Shown one piece after another: positions 4,701 through 9,023 of a stretch of DNA of 9,023 bases. This DNA comes from Desulfobacteraceae bacterium (GTDB taxonomy: Bacteria > Desulfobacterota > DSM-4660 > Desulfatiglandales > Desulfatiglandaceae), in contig JAUUWD010000047.1 of NCBI GenBank assembly GCA_030589225.1, forward strand, positions 1 to 9,023, in the 5' to 3' direction. The notes under the pieces are model-generated. The model was not told the DNA's origin, did not search any database, and saw only the letters and a list, made by a program, of their open reading frames with translations. A program made the position numbers and the translations under genes. Within the stretch, counting starts at the first letter, position 1. Every line of letters starts with the position of its first letter.

Positions 4701-7700
4701 TCATTTGGGAGGAGAACTTTCCGGAGATGCAGGCAGTGATGCCTTTTCTTTTCGCAGTACAATTTTCTTCCACAGACCTCCCTCACTGAAACAACGCCAG
4801 CCCCAGCGGAGCCATTTCAGAAGAGAATGTGCAAGCCACAGTGCCCACAGGAGCATAAGGATACGGAACATAAATAATGGCAAAGTCAGCGCCCAGGGTT
4901 GAGGCATGATAGCTGTGATTCGATCCTGAGTCCAATTTAGCCACATATTGGATGAACCGTTGCCAGAGATCTGCATGTTAGGGATGCCCAAAAGGCCTTT
5001 TTGAATAGCGATGTACAGGCCGATCAGGGCGGCGATGGTCCAGGCCGCAAGTATCACCTGGGTCATATTAAAAGAAAACCACCCGCCATCAGGCAGACGC
5101 TTCTGGCGCAACCCGAGCGCCAGCAACCAGCCGACAATCATGATAGCCACAAGCGGATGCACCTGGGTCAGTCCCAAACCCAGCAAGAGCCAGTCACGGG
5201 TTTTAAGTGGGGTCCAGGGCACTCTCCCCAATCCAATCGCTGCCAGGATGACGACAATTAAATAACTCCAGAACAGGACGGCAGGACCCATACGTGGGCC
5301 GCCAGTCATTAGAATCCAACGATTCCTGGGCATTTGAAAGCTGACATTGGCGTTCACGGCCTCCTGTCCAATGCTGACATACGGACCTTTAGTCAACAGT
5401 GAAGAATCCGCTCTTTGGTGCCATTCCACATCGACAGTCTGGCTTCCAGGTCGGAGGGGGATAATCACTTCCCGCTCACCCTCTTTGATGGGTTGTCCTT
5501 TCCCCAATATCCTAACCTGCTGAAGCCTTGCCCCATCCGGCAAGGTTATTTTATGCTGACCTCCCTGACTGCTCCGCAATTTCAATGAAAGATCGGCCCT
5601 GTTAAAACGCTGACCCGGAGTAAATATCAAATTTACTTCATCAATGGTCAGCACCTGACCTGGTATTGCCTTTGGCCGGGATACTTCAATCTTCACTCCT
5701 TCACCCGGCCATGGTCGCCACCGGGGCTTCCAGTGTCCGGATTGATCCTGATGGTGTATTATCGGAATACTCGATAGTTCACAGTGCCATATGGGGCTTG
5801 CATCCAGGATCCAGGACTCTGTCCAGGGGGCAAATCGCGGCGCCTGAAGTTGGATCAGATTTTTCTGTTTCAGGGTAGAGTTCCATCTGATCTCCTTCAT
5901 GTTCGGGTCCATATGGATGAAGGCCTTCCCATTTTCAATACGTATTCCAGCCGTTGTTACTGCTTCATCGCTAATCAAAGGCACGGAAAGTACGATCGGC
6001 ATCCCGAGAGGTGTTATCCGCCTGACCGTAGTCCGGATCTGCCAGTCCAATCCCAGATATAAAACCCGTTCAATATGGAGAAAAGGCGGAAGTGTCATAG
6101 CAGTCCTGGCAGGCTGTCTTGATTCGTTCTCCTCTTGCCTGATCAATTTTATGCTGGCTTTTGCCCTGCCATCATTATCCACACCCTGCACGATCCATCC
6201 CTGGCTTTGTATGGTCACCCGGTAAGGCTTCAAGGGCAATAGAATTTGAAAAGCATTTTCTGCCGGCATACTGCCGGTTAGGGTCACCCTGTGTATCCCC
6301 TCGGGAACCATAATCCACAACGAACCGTCACTGTCCCTGGCCAATCCCCTGGCGGGCTGAGAACCAAGGAGCACCTGCTCAGGTCTCCAGGACTCTAACG
6401 AACCGGGCAGAGGAATGGCAGTTTTTACGGCAGCATGGACCTCAAGAAGGATACGGAGACTGTCAGGGGTTGCGGTCAGCTCCATTCTGGGGCTTTCCGC
6501 GCATTTTGGCAGACAATCCGGCTTTTCCAGGAGTCGTTTCTTGAGTTCATTTAAAAGCTCGGCCGGAGGGAAGCCGTCGCTTTTTTTCGCCCCTGCTGCC
6601 GGCCCTGACACAAGCAGCATACACACCAAGGCTGCTGTAAAGATGAAGCTGCCAGATGGCAACTTCCACTGACGGAACCCCATCAAGCACCAAATCAAAA
6701 CAGTAAGTAAAAAAACGCGTACAAATGCAAGAATGAGATTCATCCAGGGCGGCAACAGCCAGAGACTAACGTGTTGGTCGCGGTTTACCGGCCCGTTCCA
6801 TTTCATGGTAAAGGTGCGCCATTTCCACCTGGGCAACCCCGGACCTGTCTGAATCAGTGCATTGGGGTCCTGGATGAGCACTGCCTGCTGCTGGTGCTTA
6901 TAATACTCACGTTTGTCCTGCATTGATTCTGAAACTGCGTACGACTTGATTCCTGGTGGGGCTTTTTTTGCCTTTGACACCGTTCTTCTTACCCTGCCCT
7001 CATCGCTCTGGATCCCGGCGTCCATCCGTTGTGAGCCGGCCATCCAGACACCAACTCCTGGCGAGTCTAATTGGGGGTAGACACCCCATCGGACCTGCTG
7101 GACCATAAAGGGGATGGCCAGGACCAGTAAAGTTACAATAGAACCCAGTCGCCAAAAATTTACGAGCTTTCTGAACCAACCCTCGGGCAGAAACCGTAAA
7201 AGAGCTGACGCCGCCAGCAAATGGAGCCACACAAGCCGGGGAGAACCGGGTTCATGATAAGTGAGCGCAACCGTTACAAGCGCCAGTATGCCCCAGCGCC
7301 AGTTCCAGAGTTTGAACACGGCCAGGGATATGATCAAAACCAGGAAGAGATCCAGAAGAGTCCACCTCTCAAACCATGTACCGGGCATCACATCCACGCC
7401 TCTTGCTGTGAGGAGACGCCAACCGGATGGTAGATTTAGAGAGCCTGTTACAGACTGGAAGTCGTGATCCCACCCAACAGCGGGGAGGGTCCTGGCCGGT
7501 GTATCTAATCTGGATTCAGCCACAAGGTTTAGTTGGCCCCTCCGGAGTTCCACCCCTGGCTTCTTGTCCTTGCCATGGCTGGTTATGAGCTGATCTTTCC
7601 CATCCACAGATACCCTCCCAAGAGCAGCAGGGGGATTCATGGTCAGGTACCATTGGCGGCTCATTGTCCCATGAATCTGGTCCTGAATGGTTAACCCTTT

Positions 7701-8771
7701 TCCATTAAAATCAAGCCACCAGTTTCTTTTCAAATGCAGTTGGTCCGGCGCAGGATCAGGATCGCCTCGACGGATTTCTTTAAACATTATTTCATCATTA
7801 GGTTTAAGGACAAATGCAGAGAACTTTTTCCATTTTGAAGGCAGGCCTGTCTGATGGGGATCGATGGATGGAACCCCCTGGACGTTCACCATACGCAAGT
7901 GATTCTGAGGCTGGAACGCCCAGATCTCCTGCCCATAAGGCACATTCCCAGGCCCAATTTTATGAACCGGACCTTCTGACCGCGCAAGGACCTGAATCTC
8001 CCATCGGCCCGGGCGTGCCTGTATCATCAACTCGCCCTTTTTCCCAAGCCTGGCAGGCAGGGAGCTTACAATACTCAGGGGAACAAAATTCTCCAGAAGC
8101 ACTCCCTTTAGTTTGATCTCTCTCGCCTGACCAGAGACATTGACTTTCAAATGAGTTGTAGCGTGCATGGGGATGGTATCTTGAATTAAACGATAGACCC
8201 GGACCCCCAATCCCTCCTCCTGTGTTCGTAGTGTATCTTGCTTTTGGAGCCACAGACGTCCGTCGCTCTCCAGCAAAGGAAAGTCCACGGGTTCGTCATT
8301 TATTGCAAGACTAACCAGACCGCTCGCATACGGGACACGGATCATTTCCGGCAGATCACTCCATAGAAAATAGCCATCCACCATGTGCTCTCCTTGTGTC
8401 ACGTAAACAGAAGGGATCTGTCTTTTCCCCACCACTGTTACGACCTTTCCGTCGACCTTGACATTCTGTGGCCATGTCTCAGGTCCACCCGGCAAAGGGA
8501 CCCATCCATCCTTAAAAACGAGCCAGCTCTGGCTGAACCGGCCTCCTTTCCGGTCAAAATCCAGGTCCAGGCGCGATGGCCAGATGCATCGGTATGCATC
8601 TCCGCTGTTGTAGGAGGTGGGACAAAAGCGCTCATCCTGACCGTGAAGAACCCAGGATTTCCATGTTTCAAGAGCAGGTGGTATTGTGTCCGTATCAGGA
8701 GGCGGTGCACCCCATGCTACGATCATGCTCATGAAAAAGACCGAGATAAAGACGAATGCTCGAAACTTCAT
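4701..8771 (-). CDS. Large duplicated secreted/membrane protein of unknown family
   Basis: I do not recognise a named family. The 1356-residue product starts with a good signal peptide (1-22, ending AWGA) preceded by AAGGGG 6 nt before the ATG. Residues 23-465 look like a beta-rich periplasmic lobe, followed by hydrophobic segments at about 470-490, 493-506, 512-530 and 541-560, a polar stretch (563-670), a membrane helix at 676-699, and a signal-peptide-like segment (697-728, ending AAGA). A second periplasmic lobe spans 729-1160, then membrane segments at about 1163-1183, 1194-1222, 1237-1258 and 1293-1318 and a short basic tail. The two halves share ordered landmarks, so the gene appears to be an internal tandem duplication. 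Each lobe starts with PPA, a helix and a Cys pair (C50/C62; C753/C757), possibly disulfides. It lies 105 bp after a decarboxylase gene on the same strand; function is unknown. Confidence 0.85.
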   Translation of the reverse strand: MKFRAFVFISVFFMSMIVAWGAPPPDTDTIPPALETWKSWVLHGQDERFCPTSYNSGDAYRCIWPSRLDLDFDRKGGRFSQSWLVFKDGWVPLPGGPETWPQNVKVDGKVVTVVGKRQIPSVYVTQGEHMVDGYFLWSDLPEMIRVPYASGLVSLAINDEPVDFPLLESDGRLWLQKQDTLRTQEEGLGVRVYRLIQDTIPMHATTHLKVNVSGQAREIKLKGVLLENFVPLSIVSSLPARLGKKGELMIQARPGRWEIQVLARSEGPVHKIGPGNVPYGQEIWAFQPQNHLRMVNVQGVPSIDPHQTGLPSKWKKFSAFVLKPNDEIMFKEIRRGDPDPAPDQLHLKRNWWLDFNGKGLTIQDQIHGTMSRQWYLTMNPPAALGRVSVDGKDQLITSHGKDKKPGVELRRGQLNLVAESRLDTPARTLPAVGWDHDFQSVTGSLNLPSGWRLLTARGVDVMPGTWFERWTLLDLFLVLIISLAVFKLWNWRWGILALVTVALTYHEPGSPRLVWLHLLAASALLRFLPEGWFRKLVNFWRLGSIVTLLVLAIPFMVQQVRWGVYPQLDSPGVGVWMAGSQRMDAGIQSDEGRVRRTVSKAKKAPPGIKSYAVSESMQDKREYYKHQQQAVLIQDPNALIQTGPGLPRWKWRTFTMKWNGPVNRDQHVSLWLLPPWMNLILAFVRVFLLTVLIWCLMGFRQWKLPSGSFIFTAALVCMLLVSGPAAGAKKSDGFPPAELLNELKKRLLEKPDCLPKCAESPRMELTATPDSLRILLEVHAAVKTAIPLPGSLESWRPEQVLLGSQPARGLARDSDGSLWIMVPEGIHRVTLTGSMPAENAFQILLPLKPYRVTIQSQGWIVQGVDNDGRAKASIKLIRQEENESRQPARTAMTLPPFLHIERVLYLGLDWQIRTTVRRITPLGMPIVLSVPLISDEAVTTAGIRIENGKAFIHMDPNMKEIRWNSTLKQKNLIQLQAPRFAPWTESWILDASPIWHCELSSIPIIHHQDQSGHWKPRWRPWPGEGVKIEVSRPKAIPGQVLTIDEVNLIFTPGQRFNRADLSLKLRSSQGGQHKITLPDGARLQQVRILGKGQPIKEGEREVIIPLRPGSQTVDVEWHQRADSSLLTKGPYVSIGQEAVNANVSFQMPRNRWILMTGGPRMGPAVLFWSYLIVVILAAIGLGRVPWTPLKTRDWLLLGLGLTQVHPLVAIMIVGWLLALGLRQKRLPDGGWFSFNMTQVILAAWTIAALIGLYIAIQKGLLGIPNMQISGNGSSNMWLNWTQDRITAIMPQPWALTLPLFMFRILMLLWALWLAHSLLKWLRWGWRCFSEGGLWKKIVLRKEKASLPASPESSPPK

Positions 8772-8777
8772 GTTTTT

Positions 8778-8786
8778 CCCCTTCTC
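8778..8786 (-). promoter_or_regulatory. Ribosome binding site of the large membrane protein gene
   Basis: Read on the minus strand, GAGAAGGGG ends 6 nt before the ATG (8771-8769). Together with the signal peptide that follows, it fixes the start. Confidence 0.7.
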
Positions 8787-8792
8787 TGTTAC

Positions 8793-8817
8793 CCTAATTG
8801 ATTGATGCTCAATTAGG
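8793..8817. promoter_or_regulatory. Perfect 9-bp dyad before the large membrane protein gene
   Basis: CCTAATTGA (8793-8801) and TCAATTAGG (8809-8817) form a perfect inverted repeat with a 7-bp spacer, 6 bp upstream of the ribosome site. It could be an operator or an mRNA hairpin; the AT-rich stem without a T-tract argues against a terminator. Confidence 0.5.
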
Positions 8818-8818
8818 T

Positions 8819-8846
8819 GGTATTGGGTATTGGTTATCTGGTATTG
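8819..8846. repeat. GGTATTG heptamer array
   Basis: Four adjacent 7-bp units, GGTATTG, GGTATTG, GTTATCT and GGTATTG, lie in the 105-bp gap between the decarboxylase stop and the large membrane protein gene. Confidence 0.7.
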
Positions 8847-8876
8847 GTTTTAAGGTGTTTCACGTCTTATCTTATA

Positions 8877-9023
8877 TTACTTCCCTTTCAACATCTCTGC
8901 TGCTTTTTCGTTCATCAGGTCCCATGCCTCCCGGACATGCCGTTCCTCTGTCGTCCTCTGTCCAATTGCCATCCGAAGAACATATTTTCCCTTTAAGGTT
9001 GTATGGGTTAAAAACACCTTTCC
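8877..9023 (-). CDS. PLP-dependent (group II) amino acid decarboxylase, C-terminal end
   Basis: Only the last 48 codons are in the window; the 5' part lies beyond position 9023. The visible peptide GKVFLTHTTLKGKYVLRMAIG, then QRTTEERHVREAWDLMNEKA, matches the usual C-terminal pattern of aromatic-L-amino-acid decarboxylase-type enzymes (FLxHTxLxGxxxLRxAIGxxxTTExHVxxxWxLI). Such enzymes are cytoplasmic and remove the carboxyl group from an amino acid, often an aromatic one, using pyridoxal phosphate. The catalytic lysine and substrate-determining residues are not visible, so the substrate is unknown. The stop (TAA at 8879-8877) is 105 bp upstream of the large membrane protein gene on the same strand. 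Confidence 0.78.
   Translation of the reverse strand, partial: GKVFLTHTTLKGKYVLRMAIGQRTTEERHVREAWDLMNEKAAEMLKGK

Noticed and set aside
6415..6672. Plus-strand frames opposite the large membrane protein gene (including 5001-5265, 5784-6225, 6415-6672, 7221-7467, 7814-8116)
   Set aside because: All are antisense to one continuous 1356-codon frame and show no domains or ribosome sites.
8385..8801. 138-codon plus-strand frame opposite the large membrane protein N-terminus
   Set aside because: Shadow frame over a convincing signal peptide and start region; it runs out through the intergenic dyad.

Overview
The window reads like a piece of chromosome from an anaerobic bacterium of the Desulfobacterota (deltaproteobacterial) type. 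This is an inference from the gene mix (TolQ/ExbB and ExbD, an FtsB-like protein, a TPR protein with an acidic linker, a stand-alone MetE/UroD-like protein) and from intergenic DNA full of short degenerate repeats. No RNA gene, CRISPR array or complete transposase gene was seen.

Layout. Positions 1-463 hold no gene. They contain a 102-bp MITE with 23-bp inverted ends and a perfect 8-bp target duplication, plus several heptamer arrays. A rightward cluster follows: exbB-like (464-1078), exbD-like (1233-1649), an ftsB-like gene starting at TTG (1651-2001), a TPR protein (2263-3249) and a MetE/UroD-superfamily protein (3242-4303) that overlaps the TPR gene by 8 bp. Nearly all of the exbB-exbD gap is a 141-bp inverted-repeat insertion flanked by TAATTA. 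The MetE/UroD-like gene ends inside a 38-bp dispersed hairpin repeat that also occurs in the 102-bp MITE. A 397-bp convergent gap (4304-4700) holds hairpins and a pair of inverted heptamer arrays.

On the minus strand, 4701-8771 encodes a 1356-residue secreted and membrane-anchored protein I cannot assign to a named family. Reading it against itself shows a tandem duplication: landmarks in the first half recur about 700 residues later in the same order, and a signal-peptide-like segment sits at the junction. Upstream of it on the same strand is the 3' end of a PLP-dependent (group II) amino acid decarboxylase (8877-9023), cut by the window edge.

How the genes may work together. ExbB and ExbD form a proton-driven inner-membrane motor. 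The FtsB-like protein is a small divisome-type bitopic protein, and the TPR protein is probably a scaffold. The MetE/UroD-like enzyme looks translationally coupled to the TPR gene, but no shared pathway is evident. The strongest findings are the internal duplication of the large protein, the two MITE-like insertions with target duplications, and the 7-bp periodic arrays in all the longer non-coding stretches.
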